A stretch of 64,000 nt of DNA from Photobacterium chitinilyticum (GTDB lineage Bacteria > Pseudomonadota > Gammaproteobacteria > Enterobacterales > Vibrionaceae): the NCBI RefSeq assembly GCF_004104355.1, contig NZ_RJLM01000002.1, forward strand, positions 63,168 to 127,167, read 5' to 3'. The notes beneath the pieces were generated by a model. The model ran no database searches. It saw nothing but the letters and a program-made list of their open reading frames with translations, and was not told the DNA's origin. Of this stretch, positions 55,873-64,000 are shown in pieces (positions within the stretch are counted from its first letter, which is position 1; every line of letters starts with the position of its first letter). The translations under genes were made by a program, and so were the position numbers.

Positions 55873-56313
55873 TCATTCGTTACTTGCTTTTTTATCTATC
55901 TGCTTCTTTACTGATTTTGTCTCTGCCTTGCCTTTCGGTGTTAGCTCTACAACCTGCTCTTTTTCTGCTGGATGTGTACTGCCGAAAAACTTACCACCTT
56001 GTTCAATGCTCAAGTTATCACAGTAAATTGTGCCTGAAATTTTACCGTTATCGATAATTTCAATGGCATTGGCGTAGCAAGTACCTTCAATAAGCCCATT
56101 TACAATGATTTTATCGGCGTAAATTTCACCTTTAAGGCGCCCAGATTTGCTAACGACTAAGTTTTTCTCGATACGTAGCTTACCTTCAATAATACCATCA
56201 ACCTGAATATCGCACGCTAGCTGGAATTCGCCGGTGATATTGCATCCCTTTGCAATGACAGTTGTAGTTGCATACTGACTTGTTGCTTTACTTTGTTTGT
56301 TAAAGATACCCAT
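55873..56313 (-). CDS. Bactofilin (polymer-forming cytoskeletal protein)
   Basis: 146 residues starting MGIFNKQSKATSQYA, the usual MGIF-type bactofilin start. The beta-helical core (about 18-115) consists of short repeats: IAKGCNITGEFQL, IQVDGIIEGKLRI, LVVSKSGRLKGEI, IIVNGLIEGTCYA, EIIDNGKISGTIY. A charged tail (GKAETKSVKKQIDKKASNE) follows. Bactofilins polymerise without nucleotide and often guide cell-wall enzymes. The gene overlaps the M23 peptidase gene by 97 bases. Confidence 0.9.
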   Translation of the reverse strand: MGIFNKQSKATSQYATTTVIAKGCNITGEFQLACDIQVDGIIEGKLRIEKNLVVSKSGRLKGEIYADKIIVNGLIEGTCYANAIEIIDNGKISGTIYCDNLSIEQGGKFFGSTHPAEKEQVVELTPKGKAETKSVKKQIDKKASNE

Positions 56314-57167
56314 TTAACTTTTTTCTCTTTTTCAAAAATATGTTCAAAATTATTTATATCCCAATCCACAAATGGTCGAGGGTTGAGAGCCCTACCAATA
56401 AAGCGAACTTCATAATGCAAATGCGGACCAGATGACAGGCCTGAGTTACCGGAATATCCAATCAAATCACCTTTGCTGACAAAATCGCCACTTCGGACAG
56501 CAAATTTTTTCAGATGTGAATATGACGATGTAAAGCCAAAGGAATGCTGCAATCGCAGGAAATTTCCTGACCCTTTGTTATTCGGTCGTACTGTCGCGAC
56601 AACCCCGTCAGCAGGAGCGTAGATTGGCGTACCAATATTCACCGCAAAATCCAACCCTCGGTGCAAACGTTTAGTACCTGTCACCGGGTGTATGCGTACA
56701 CCAAACTGAGATGACTGCCTGGCATTCTTAACAGGAGCCCCGTTAGGTAAACTCTTCAGAATAGCCACTCTGACTGCCGAATTGAGCTCAGCCACATCCA
56801 GGCGGGACTCTAACTGCATGTCTCCGTCGGCATTGACGCCAAGCACATTTTCCAGGCTTCCCAATCGCTCAGACACCATGGTCAACTGGTTTTCTCGTTC
56901 ATCAAGCTCGTGCTCAAGCTTTGTTCTGAGCTGCTCTAGCGTATTGAGATCCTCACTTAACGAATAGGACTGGTTTTCTAGCTCTTCTTGCTTAACTTTG
57001 GAAAAATAGACCTCGTTAATAAGGTATACAATTGTGCCAGCAATCAGTAATGAAGCGACCAACAGTGAAGCGACAGCCCAGCGAAAAGCTTTTTGTTTCG
57101 TCTTCCCTAAATGGAAGTGTTCAGATCCATTTATCGTGGATACCGAAATAGTGATACGATCCTTCAT
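56217..57167 (-). CDS. Membrane-anchored M23 (LytM) peptidoglycan endopeptidase
   Basis: 316 residues. A short cytoplasmic N-terminus precedes one TM (about 29-50, WAVASLLVASLLIAG), then a periplasmic coiled coil (about 57-115, SLSEDLNTLEQLRTKLEHEL). The LytM domain (about 150-260) has zinc ligands in KRLHRGLDFAV (His, Asp) and GPHLHYEVRF (HxH). All catalytic residues are present, so it is probably an active hydrolase. The last 97 bases overlap the bactofilin start, as in bactofilin-M23 pairs that set cell shape (H. pylori CcmA/Csd1). Here the peptidase's C-terminal tail is basic (NKVKQQVSMQLQLSL). Confidence 0.9.
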   Translation of the reverse strand: MKDRITISVSTINGSEHFHLGKTKQKAFRWAVASLLVASLLIAGTIVYLINEVYFSKVKQEELENQSYSLSEDLNTLEQLRTKLEHELDERENQLTMVSERLGSLENVLGVNADGDMQLESRLDVAELNSAVRVAILKSLPNGAPVKNARQSSQFGVRIHPVTGTKRLHRGLDFAVNIGTPIYAPADGVVATVRPNNKGSGNFLRLQHSFGFTSSYSHLKKFAVRSGDFVSKGDLIGYSGNSGLSSGPHLHYEVRFIGRALNPRPFVDWDINNFEHIFEKEKKVKWVSLTNKVKQQVSMQLQLSLQRDAISPANSS

Positions 57168-57299
57168 GAAATTGCATTTTTAATTGCCACCCTTATTAAT
57201 TCATAGGCGACCGCTTTAGTAATATCTTAAGGGAGTATCACACCACAAATCCTTTATCATGGTTAAACTTATAGAGAAATAAATCTGTGGGTTCCGTTT

Positions 57300-58751
57300 A
57301 TGCGTTTAATGGCTCTGATCATCATCTGCTTTGGCATCATTTCGTGCACCAGCCTGCCGGAACCAATACCGGAGACAGTATCTGATCAGCTTCAGCACTA
57401 CCCAACATCCGTACAGAACTGCGCATTTCAACTCGTAGATTTCAAACGGGCCGTTCAGCAACAGGGTGTACAGGATGCACAGCTGCTGTGGACACCCCGC
57501 TATCCTCACCTCGCTTTTGACCGTTTTAGTGTGTCACTTATCCCTGGCCTGATTTCGCCTCAAAGCAAGAAACAATGGCTACGCTATGTTGCCCGGCAGG
57601 CCGAAATACAAAGGAAGGTTGAATTCCAAAACCTACCGAATAAGGCCGGCTTTCAGCTTGGAAGCAATGAGGAATGCGCCCAGCAGCTAACAGCCTCGAC
57701 AATCAATGACCGTCAATTTTGGCTTCATTTACAGCAGCTTCCTCCGACAATTCCTTCAGACTATCAAAGTTGGCAACGTGTGTTCGGGCTTTACCCTATA
57801 AGCAAATCGCTGGCGACGCCTTCCATTGATTCAGAAAAGAAGCGAATAATCAGTGGTTTTATCCAGCCTTTGCATGATGACAATGTTACCTATGCCGTCA
57901 CGGAGAAGTCCCCTCTCAACCAGCAAGAAATTCACCGCTGGTTCCAACAAGCAACCCAGCTGACACCGCTGAGTTGGCCGCTGCTTTCGGACAAGCAAAT
58001 TGCCCGTTTGGCAAACCATTATGCGCCAGAGTTTCTCATTGAAACGGTATCCCTTGATGACAAACCCGGACAATTAGAATACCAACGCAATGGTCAGCCT
58101 CGGGTTAATACCAACAAGCCCACTCTCTATGTCAGCCAAAGCTATACCCAGTTTCACGGCAAAATTTTGCTTCAATTAAATTACAGCCTTTGGTTTGCTA
58201 ACCGAACGGCCAAAGCCTCGCTAGATCCCTATGCCGGACAGTTCGACGGGATTCTCGTCAGGCTCACCTTAGACAGCCAAGGTAAGCCTTATATCCTTGA
58301 CAGTATTCACCATTGCGGCTGCTACCATATGGTTTTTGCCCTGGATCAACAATTAGCATTCGCCAAACGAAATACGAATATAGAAGCCCCTATAACCATG
58401 CGATTACACCCGAAACAAAATGCCCAAACACTACGGGTCACATTTACCAATGGGGATCATATGGTTAAAGGGGTGCACTGGAGCCATAGCAGCTCTCAGG
58501 CCCGCCATTTGAACGTACTCAACTACCAGCAGTTGCGCAGCATGCCGATACAGGGAGGCCAATACAAAAGCTTGTTTGACGAACAAGGAATGCTGATGGC
58601 CAGCAAACGCCTAGAGCGCCTATATCTATGGCCCTTTGGCGTGAAGTCGCCTGGGACAATGCGTCAGGTGGGCCACCATGCCATTGCCTTTATTGGTGAA
58701 AGGCACTTCGATGACGCTTATGTATTAAGTGAGCTTTTCCTGAAGCCCTAA
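57300..58751 (+). CDS. Hypothetical lipoprotein
   Basis: 483 residues. A lipoprotein signal (MRLMALIIICFGIISC, Cys16 followed by Thr-Ser) predicts outer-membrane sorting. No known domain was recognised. Notable segments are QLVDFKRAVQQQGVQDAQ, an internal YAPEFLIETVSLDDKPGQ, NYSLWFANRTAKASLDPYAG and a Cys/His cluster IHHCGCYHMVF (about 345-355) that could bind metal. It is a single gene, divergent from the M23/bactofilin operon across 132 bp. No function is assigned. Confidence 0.75.
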   Translation: MRLMALIIICFGIISCTSLPEPIPETVSDQLQHYPTSVQNCAFQLVDFKRAVQQQGVQDAQLLWTPRYPHLAFDRFSVSLIPGLISPQSKKQWLRYVARQAEIQRKVEFQNLPNKAGFQLGSNEECAQQLTASTINDRQFWLHLQQLPPTIPSDYQSWQRVFGLYPISKSLATPSIDSEKKRIISGFIQPLHDDNVTYAVTEKSPLNQQEIHRWFQQATQLTPLSWPLLSDKQIARLANHYAPEFLIETVSLDDKPGQLEYQRNGQPRVNTNKPTLYVSQSYTQFHGKILLQLNYSLWFANRTAKASLDPYAGQFDGILVRLTLDSQGKPYILDSIHHCGCYHMVFALDQQLAFAKRNTNIEAPITMRLHPKQNAQTLRVTFTNGDHMVKGVHWSHSSSQARHLNVLNYQQLRSMPIQGGQYKSLFDEQGMLMASKRLERLYLWPFGVKSPGTMRQVGHHAIAFIGERHFDDAYVLSELFLKP

Positions 58752-59040
58752 CGGTTGTTCCCTACGGCTTCCTGCTCTGCTCGCCTCTCCATACACAACA
58801 CGCATTCATTCCATCTCGAAGGTAAGAAAAGATTGCACAACTGAACAACCACGACCGATAACCCTTCACTACACTCAAGGTTAGTGATCAAGAAAAATGT
58901 CCACCCTGCTCATCAGTGAAATTTTCTTTTTCATCACTATTTTATACTGATTCAGAAAGTGGTCAGGCAAGCTAGGTTATACATGATCCCCATCAAAACA
59001 TTTATAACGACAATAACAACCAAGGCAAAATGGCATTGTG

Positions 59041-60027
59041 ATGAATACACGCAGTATCACGATATACACCTTATCTGGAGTAGCAGCACTCTGTAGCCCC
59101 CATTATGCAACAGCAGAGGACATTACCCGCTTTGATGACTACGGTCCGTTGAAGACCTACGCCCAGTCTCCCATACAATCCAATAGCCTGACGCCGCTAA
59201 TGCGCAATGGCTTTAGCTACCAACCCGGTACGGTGGAACTCTACACCACCGCAACAATTGCCAGTGTCTGGGCACATACCGAAGAGTACAACGCCGATTA
59301 CTATCAGAACGCGCTATCCATTGGCGGCCTGTGGCAGATCAGTAACAAATGGGTTGTCGAGCTCGATTATACGTTTCGCTTTGCTGCCAACAATCACCTA
59401 GACAGCCTGACTTCAGCCTTTCACGACGTATTTGGTCTCAGCCAGAACGGCAGGGATGAAGTCGACAAGCATTCTTTTGATATATCAGTGCCACAGTACG
59501 GGGTTGAAATTCATGATTTCAATCGTGAAACTCTAGGCAGCGCGCTAACCTTCTATACCGGTTACCAACTGATAGAAAACAAGCATCATGGTCTATCTAT
59601 CGGTGGTTCGCTGTACTATAACTATGTGCCTAGCGGCCCGTTTGAAACCAGCAATTTCGAACAGGCATTACAGCTCAACTACAGCTATCGCCGCAATAAA
59701 CATCTGTTTTACAGCCTACTTGGCCTGTCCTACCGACGTAACGACGAAGTGCTGGGAGATATACCCTATAACACCATGGCTTACGCAATCGGTGCAGGCT
59801 ACCAGCTCCAATTAAATGAAAAGCATCGCCTGCTTTTCGAGTATCATATCTATGAAGGAGCAACCGATGCGGCATCTGATCTTTCCAAACCGTCCAATGA
59901 AGTACTGCTCGGCTATCGTTATCACATGAAAAGCAGTGCCATTGAAATATCTATGATTGAAAATGTCTTCAACATGGATAACAGTACCGATATCGCATTC
60001 ACACTCGGCTATCGTCACCGGTTCTGA
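59041..60027 (+). CDS. DUF3187-like outer-membrane beta-barrel protein
   Basis: 328 residues from ATG 59041 (a GTG three bases earlier is possible). A signal peptide ends near PHYATA. The mature part alternates short amphipathic strands with aromatic girdles (TVELYTTATIASVWAHTEEY, WVVELDYTFRFAAN, ALTFYTGYQLIEN, FYSLLGLSYRRN) and ends YRHRF with a terminal Phe, as in outer-membrane barrels. The wording resembles DUF3187 proteins, which have no known function. It converges on the LysR gene. Confidence 0.65.
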   Translation: MNTRSITIYTLSGVAALCSPHYATAEDITRFDDYGPLKTYAQSPIQSNSLTPLMRNGFSYQPGTVELYTTATIASVWAHTEEYNADYYQNALSIGGLWQISNKWVVELDYTFRFAANNHLDSLTSAFHDVFGLSQNGRDEVDKHSFDISVPQYGVEIHDFNRETLGSALTFYTGYQLIENKHHGLSIGGSLYYNYVPSGPFETSNFEQALQLNYSYRRNKHLFYSLLGLSYRRNDEVLGDIPYNTMAYAIGAGYQLQLNEKHRLLFEYHIYEGATDAASDLSKPSNEVLLGYRYHMKSSAIEISMIENVFNMDNSTDIAFTLGYRHRF

Positions 60028-60135
60028 TTTACATTGTAAAGTCTATTTTCACCGTATGTTTTTACGGCTTAGTAACCATCGATACCAGCCGGATGATCAG
60101 CACGATAATTTTGCCATTCCGGCTAATTGTTATAA

Positions 60136-61059
60136 CTACTCTGGTTTGTCTCTCATCATATTCGTCGTATCGCGCTGTTCAAATCGTTCGATTAAGTAAT
60201 CGATAAAAACCCTCAGTCGCTTAGGAAGCAACTTACGTTGTGGATAGACAAAGCTAATCGGTGCCTCCGGCATTTCCCAGTCCGGTAGTAGGTGCACCAG
60301 TTTGCCACTGGCAAAATGTTCTCGGCAGAGAAACTCCGGCAATAGAGCAATACCTAAACCGTCCAGACAAGCCATTAAGGAAGCCGTTATCGTATTAACC
60401 CTAAGCCGATAAGGTAAATCAATGGACACTTCATTATCGGCTTGCATCAAATGCCAGTTAGGTAGCTTTACGGCTTTATTATAGATTTTCACCTGATAGT
60501 GAGGAGCTTTCAGATCATCAGGACTGATGATCTGACCATTTTGCGCAAGATAGTACGGGCTTGCAGCCATCACCCGCTTTGAGGAATAAAACGTTCGGGC
60601 AACCATGCTGGAATCAGACACTTCACCAACCTGAGTATACAGGTCTATCCCCTCGCCGATGATGTCGACTTCACGATTTGTTAGTTCAAGGTGGACTGTT
60701 ACATTGGGATATAACTTGAGGAACTCATTGATATAAGGACCAAACACCTGCTGGCCCACCTCGACAGGCATAACCACATTAAGCCGTCCTCGTATCAGAT
60801 CTTGATTGGCTGTCACTTCAAGTTCTGCCTGCCCCATGATCTCGAGCATCTGCATGCAAGACTGATAGAAAGTCTCACCTTCCGGGGTCAGTGTTAGGCT
60901 GCGGGTTGAACGTGTGATCAATCGCACACCTAAGTGTTGTTCAAGCTCGGCCACTTTGCGGCTTACGGTCGATTTCGTTAAATCCAGAGCTTCAGCTGCT
61001 TGGGTAAAGCTTCCACATTCAACAACTTGAGAAAAAATAGCAATGGTATTGAGATCCAT
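60136..61059 (-). CDS. LysR-family transcriptional regulator
   Basis: 307 residues from ATG 61059, which follows a GGTGG/GGCGG ribosome site; ATG 61071 has none. The N-terminal winged helix-turn-helix is MDLNTIAIFSQVVECGSFTQ and AAEALDLTKSTVSRKVAELE. The C-terminal half is a LysR substrate-binding domain (RGRLNVVMPVEVGQQVFGPY). It is divergent from the EmrAB-type pump genes over 128 bp, so it probably regulates them. The inducer is unknown. Confidence 0.9.
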   Translation of the reverse strand: MDLNTIAIFSQVVECGSFTQAAEALDLTKSTVSRKVAELEQHLGVRLITRSTRSLTLTPEGETFYQSCMQMLEIMGQAELEVTANQDLIRGRLNVVMPVEVGQQVFGPYINEFLKLYPNVTVHLELTNREVDIIGEGIDLYTQVGEVSDSSMVARTFYSSKRVMAASPYYLAQNGQIISPDDLKAPHYQVKIYNKAVKLPNWHLMQADNEVSIDLPYRLRVNTITASLMACLDGLGIALLPEFLCREHFASGKLVHLLPDWEMPEAPISFVYPQRKLLPKRLRVFIDYLIERFEQRDTTNMMRDKPE

Positions 61060-61187
61060 TCCGCCACCCATTAGTTAGATATCTGCAACAGTGTTTCCTT
61101 TTTCTCCTATCTAATCAACTAATCATTATCATTTACACTCTGTAACACAAAAAATCACAATATTTCAGATCACCAGAAGAGGCCCTC

Positions 61188-62231
61188 ATGACAGATACCC
61201 CACAAACCAAAAAGCACAAAGCGCCGCTGATCGCAACCTTAATCATGCTGGCCCTGGGTCTTGGTGCCGGCGGGTATTGGTTTAGCTACGGACAATTCTT
61301 TGAATCGACAGACAACGCCTACCTGCAGGGTGATATCACCAATATCAGTCCCAAGGTATCCGGTTACATCACCAACTCGTATGTCATTGACAACCAAACA
61401 GTCAAAGCCGGACAGCTCCTGGCAAAAATTGATGAAAGAGATTTTATCGCGGCCCGTGACAAAGCCGAGGCAAATATTGCCGTCAGCCAGGCAGCTATCA
61501 GCAACCTGACCGCTCAGCAGCAATTACAAAAAACCCTGATCCGCCAGTCTGAAAGCCAAATCGCCTCGGCCAGTGCCGAATATGAACGAGCGCAGCAACA
61601 GGTTAACCGTACCCGTAGCCTGCTCAAGCGCAATTACTCTTCACAGGACGAACTAGACAGTACCACTTCTCACCTGAAAGTGACCAAGGCCCAGCTTGAC
61701 GAAGCATCAGCCAGCTATCAGGCAGCCAAAGATCAGCTCGCTGTCATTGCCAGCCAGATAGGACAGGCAGAAGCATCTGTCGGCGAAGCCAATGTTCAAC
61801 TTGAACAGGCACAACTCAATCTCAGCTATACCAATATTTATGCGCCAGTTGACGGTATTGTCGGCAAACGCAGCCTGCGAATCGGCTTATATGTGCAACC
61901 AGGTATGCCGCTAATGAGTCTGGTACCTACATCGAATGTTTGGATTGAGGCCAACTTCAAAGAAACCCAGTTGGCTGAGATCCATCAGGGCCAAAAAGTA
62001 ACAGTCGAATTGGATGCCTTTCCAGACCAGGCATTGGAAGGTATTGTCGACAGCTTTTCACCGGCAACGGGGGCTAAATTTGCCCTGTTACCTCCGGAAA
62101 ACGCGACCGGAAACTTCACCAAAATCGTCCAGCGCGTCCCCGTAAAAATTACCATCGTCGATTCTGCTCAGCTACAAGGGCGATTGATTCCGGGTCTTTC
62201 CGTTGTAGCCACTGTAGATACCCGAGGCTAA
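61188..62231 (+). CDS. EmrA/HlyD-type membrane fusion protein
   Basis: 347 residues. One N-terminal TM (about 12-29), then a biotinyl-lipoyl-like segment (DNAYLQGDITNISPKVSGYI), an alpha-hairpin (about 95-200, AQQQVNRTRSLLKRNYSSQD) and a C-terminal barrel (TNIYAPVDGIVGKRSLRIGL, WIEANFKETQLAEI). It matches the EmrA group that links a DHA2 transporter to an outer-membrane channel. The stop is four bases before the next start. Confidence 0.9.
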   Translation: MTDTPQTKKHKAPLIATLIMLALGLGAGGYWFSYGQFFESTDNAYLQGDITNISPKVSGYITNSYVIDNQTVKAGQLLAKIDERDFIAARDKAEANIAVSQAAISNLTAQQQLQKTLIRQSESQIASASAEYERAQQQVNRTRSLLKRNYSSQDELDSTTSHLKVTKAQLDEASASYQAAKDQLAVIASQIGQAEASVGEANVQLEQAQLNLSYTNIYAPVDGIVGKRSLRIGLYVQPGMPLMSLVPTSNVWIEANFKETQLAEIHQGQKVTVELDAFPDQALEGIVDSFSPATGAKFALLPPENATGNFTKIVQRVPVKITIVDSAQLQGRLIPGLSVVATVDTRG

Positions 62232-62235
62232 CCCA

Positions 62236-63816
62236 ATGAATTCCTCAGTCACTGCCACGGAGCAGCCGTCTATATCGCACATTGAGCAGGTAGATCAGTC
62301 ACGAAACGATGTACCACGTCGTCACTGGATAGCCTTGATCGGTGGTCTGATCGGCGCATTTATGGCTATTTTGGATATCCAGATCACCAACTCTTCTCTG
62401 AAAGATATTCAGGGCGCACTCTCGGCAACGCTGGACGAAAGCTCATGGATTTCGACCTCTTATCTGGTGGCAGAGATGATTGCGATTCCGCTGAGCGGAT
62501 GGCTCTCAATGGCACTGGGCAAACGTCGCTATCTGACCTGGACGACAGTGATCTTCACCCTGTCATCACTGCTGTGTTCAATTTCGTGGAATATGACCTC
62601 TATGATTACGTTTCGGGCATTGCAGGGGTTTAGTGGTGGCGCCTTGATCCCGCTGGCGTTTTCTCTGGTCGTTCAGTTGCTGCCGGTCCACAAACGAGCG
62701 ATTGGTATGGCGATGTTCGGCGTTACTGCTACCTTCGCTCCGTCAATCGGGCCAACGCTTGGTGGCTGGCTGACGGAGAACTTATCATGGCACTATATTT
62801 TCTATATCAATATTCCACCTGCAATCCTGCTGATCACTATGGTGCGCTATGGTCTGGACGATGAGCCGCTGAATATCCAGAGCCTGTTAAAAGCCGATTG
62901 GGTTGGTATTGTTACCATGGCTCTAGGCCTGGGTTGCCTGGAAGTAGTATTGGAAGACGGTAACCGCGAGGAATGGTTCAACTCTGATTTTATTGTCACG
63001 CTGGCTACCATTTCCGCCGTCAGCCTAGTGTACTTTGTGATCAATGAACTGCAACACAAGAAACCGCTGGTCAATTTGCGACTGCTGAAAAATGGGCAAT
63101 TTGCCATGTCATGCCTGGCTTATCTGATCCTCGGAATGGCTCTGCTAGGTTCGATTTATGTTTTGCCGCTCTACCTGACTCAAATTCAGCACTACAATGC
63201 AATGGAAATCGGCGAGGTACTTATGTGGATGGGGTTTCCGCAGCTATTAATTTTTCCGCTGGTACCTAAGCTGACCAATATCATCAAGCCAAAGTATTTG
63301 GTCACGTTTGGTTTTGTAATGTTTGGACTAAGCTGTTACGTCAACACTCACATGAGCATTGACTTCGGCGGGCAACAACTGATTTTCTCGATGCTACTTC
63401 GTGCCATCGGCAGTCCTTTCATCATGGTGCCGCTGTCGCTTGTTGCCATGCAGGGGATCAGCAAAGCAGATACGCCAGATGCTTCGACACTCACCAATGT
63501 TATGCGTAACCTTGGTGGTGCATTCAGCATCGCAATCATCGCGACAATGCTCGACAACAAAACCCGGGAACACCTGGCCCACATAAAAGAATCAGTACCG
63601 AGTGTCAGCTCCAATGCCTGGCAACAACTATTGCAGCAAAGCAGTTATTTTGTACAGGCAGGTAGTGATGCCAACACGGCAATGGTACAGGCTCAAGCCT
63701 CTTTAGTGGCAACCATGCAGCGTGACGCGGCGATCATGGCCTATAACGATGCCTTCCTGATGATGAGTGCCTTTTTAGCCATGGCTGCCGTCATCATGCT
63801 TAGCTCGAAGAGCTAG
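62236..63816 (+). CDS. EmrB-type MFS drug transporter (DHA2, 14 TM)
   Basis: 526 residues with about 14 TM helices. DHA2 motifs are AFMAILDIQITNSSLKDIQG, the helix 2-3 loop LSMALGKRRYL (motif A-like), FRALQGFSGGALIPLAFSLV (motif B) and GPTLGGWLTENLSWHYIFYI (motif C). It would expel amphipathic compounds by proton antiport together with the fusion protein upstream. It forms a two-gene operon divergent from the LysR gene. Two short His/charge-rich loops near the end have no clear role. Confidence 0.92.
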   Translation: MNSSVTATEQPSISHIEQVDQSRNDVPRRHWIALIGGLIGAFMAILDIQITNSSLKDIQGALSATLDESSWISTSYLVAEMIAIPLSGWLSMALGKRRYLTWTTVIFTLSSLLCSISWNMTSMITFRALQGFSGGALIPLAFSLVVQLLPVHKRAIGMAMFGVTATFAPSIGPTLGGWLTENLSWHYIFYINIPPAILLITMVRYGLDDEPLNIQSLLKADWVGIVTMALGLGCLEVVLEDGNREEWFNSDFIVTLATISAVSLVYFVINELQHKKPLVNLRLLKNGQFAMSCLAYLILGMALLGSIYVLPLYLTQIQHYNAMEIGEVLMWMGFPQLLIFPLVPKLTNIIKPKYLVTFGFVMFGLSCYVNTHMSIDFGGQQLIFSMLLRAIGSPFIMVPLSLVAMQGISKADTPDASTLTNVMRNLGGAFSIAIIATMLDNKTREHLAHIKESVPSVSSNAWQQLLQQSSYFVQAGSDANTAMVQAQASLVATMQRDAAIMAYNDAFLMMSAFLAMAAVIMLSSKS

Positions 63817-63824
63817 CCGAAACA

Positions 63825-63862
63825 ACATTAAAAAGCGGCAACAACCTAAGGTTCTTGCCGCT
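63825..63862 (-). terminator. Terminator of the partial EamA gene, likely shared
   Basis: AGCGGCAA / TTGCCGCT arms with an inner AACCTAAGGTT palindrome. On the minus strand TTTTTAATG follows, so it terminates the leftward gene at 63894 and probably the rightward operon too. Confidence 0.82.
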
Positions 63863-63893
63863 GTCTATTGCGTACTTGGTTCTATCCGGTAGC

Positions 63894-64000
63894 TTACGCT
63901 GTAGCCAATTGCTGAACCATGACTTTCGGTTTACGCTGGGCCAGAACCACTCCCGCCAATACCATGCCACCACCAATATAATGATAGGCTGCAAGCTGTT
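63894..64000 (-). CDS. C-terminal end of an EamA/DMT-family transporter (partial)
   Basis: The minus strand encodes 34 residues ending in TAA (63896-63894) and running off the right edge. The segment AYHYIGGGMVLAGVVLAQRK is the classic last helix of EamA permeases (GxxLIxxGVxLA type), followed by the tail KPKVMVQQLATA. The N-terminal part lies outside the window, so start and substrate cannot be judged. Confidence 0.7.
   Translation of the reverse strand, partial: QLAAYHYIGGGMVLAGVVLAQRKPKVMVQQLATA

Overview
The window looks like chromosomal DNA from a marine gammaproteobacterium of the Vibrionaceae type (Photobacterium/Vibrio/Grimontia-like). This rests on the mix of proteins: a YeeN-type YebC protein, a ScrY/ScrR pair, a Lon-related LonB-like protease, a YjfC/YgiC-type glutathionylspermidine synthase homologue, many chemoreceptors, an ECF sigma/ChrR pair, a bactofilin/M23 pair and a YheO-type regulator. 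The species is not determinable from the sequence alone. No rRNA, tRNA, CRISPR array, insertion sequence or integrase was seen.

Region 1 (1-11969, all minus strand) is the most unusual part. Reading in the direction of transcription it encodes: an Asp/Asn beta-hydroxylase fused to a SAM methyltransferase; a Tat-exported beta-propeller-like protein; a second methyltransferase related to the first; a formyltransferase of the Fmt/GART fold with its catalytic Asn-His-Asp; four tandem phage-tail-collar (microcystin-dependent-protein-like) paralogues, one broken by a 1-bp insertion; and a giant Sec-exported Ig-like repeat protein that runs off the left edge. No phage structural or integration genes accompany the collar genes. 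The layout suggests an envelope or surface structure made from collar-domain subunits plus a giant adhesin, with enzymes that could modify it. That function is inference.

Region 2 (12278-23322) holds a yeeN-like gene, the sucrose porin scrY, a chemoreceptor with an unusual membrane topology, the repressor scrR (identical operators at scrY and scrR), a Lon-related protease, a TrmH-type RNA methyltransferase and a Dcu-type C4-dicarboxylate transporter. Region 3 (23378-30179) is a set of small units: a hypothetical protein, a Gfa-like protein, a small dimeric-barrel-like protein, a TetR/MBL-hydrolase divergent pair with palindromic operators, a chemoreceptor and a two-TM protein. Region 4 (30252-39771) is an RND efflux pair divergent from its likely two-component system, then a DUF4397 lipoprotein divergent from a LON-domain-like protein, an ECF sigma factor and a ChrR-type zinc cupin anti-sigma.

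Region 5 (40170-44502) has a glutathionylspermidine synthase homologue, RarD, an amino-acid-type dCache chemoreceptor and a small membrane protein. Region 6 (44770-52710) looks like one catabolic locus. A minus-strand operon (M24 hydrolase, Asp/Glu racemase-like enzyme, two EamA permeases, M20 amidohydrolase) lies divergent from a plus-strand operon (YheO-type regulator, RidA, diaminopropionate ammonia-lyase). It resembles ectoine-type degradation gene sets in logic but points to a different diamino acid. Region 7 (52808-64000) has a P-type cation ATPase with a structured leader, a bactofilin overlapping an M23 peptidase gene, a hypothetical lipoprotein, an outer-membrane-like DUF3187 protein, a LysR regulator divergent from an EmrAB-type efflux pair, and the last codons of another EamA transporter.
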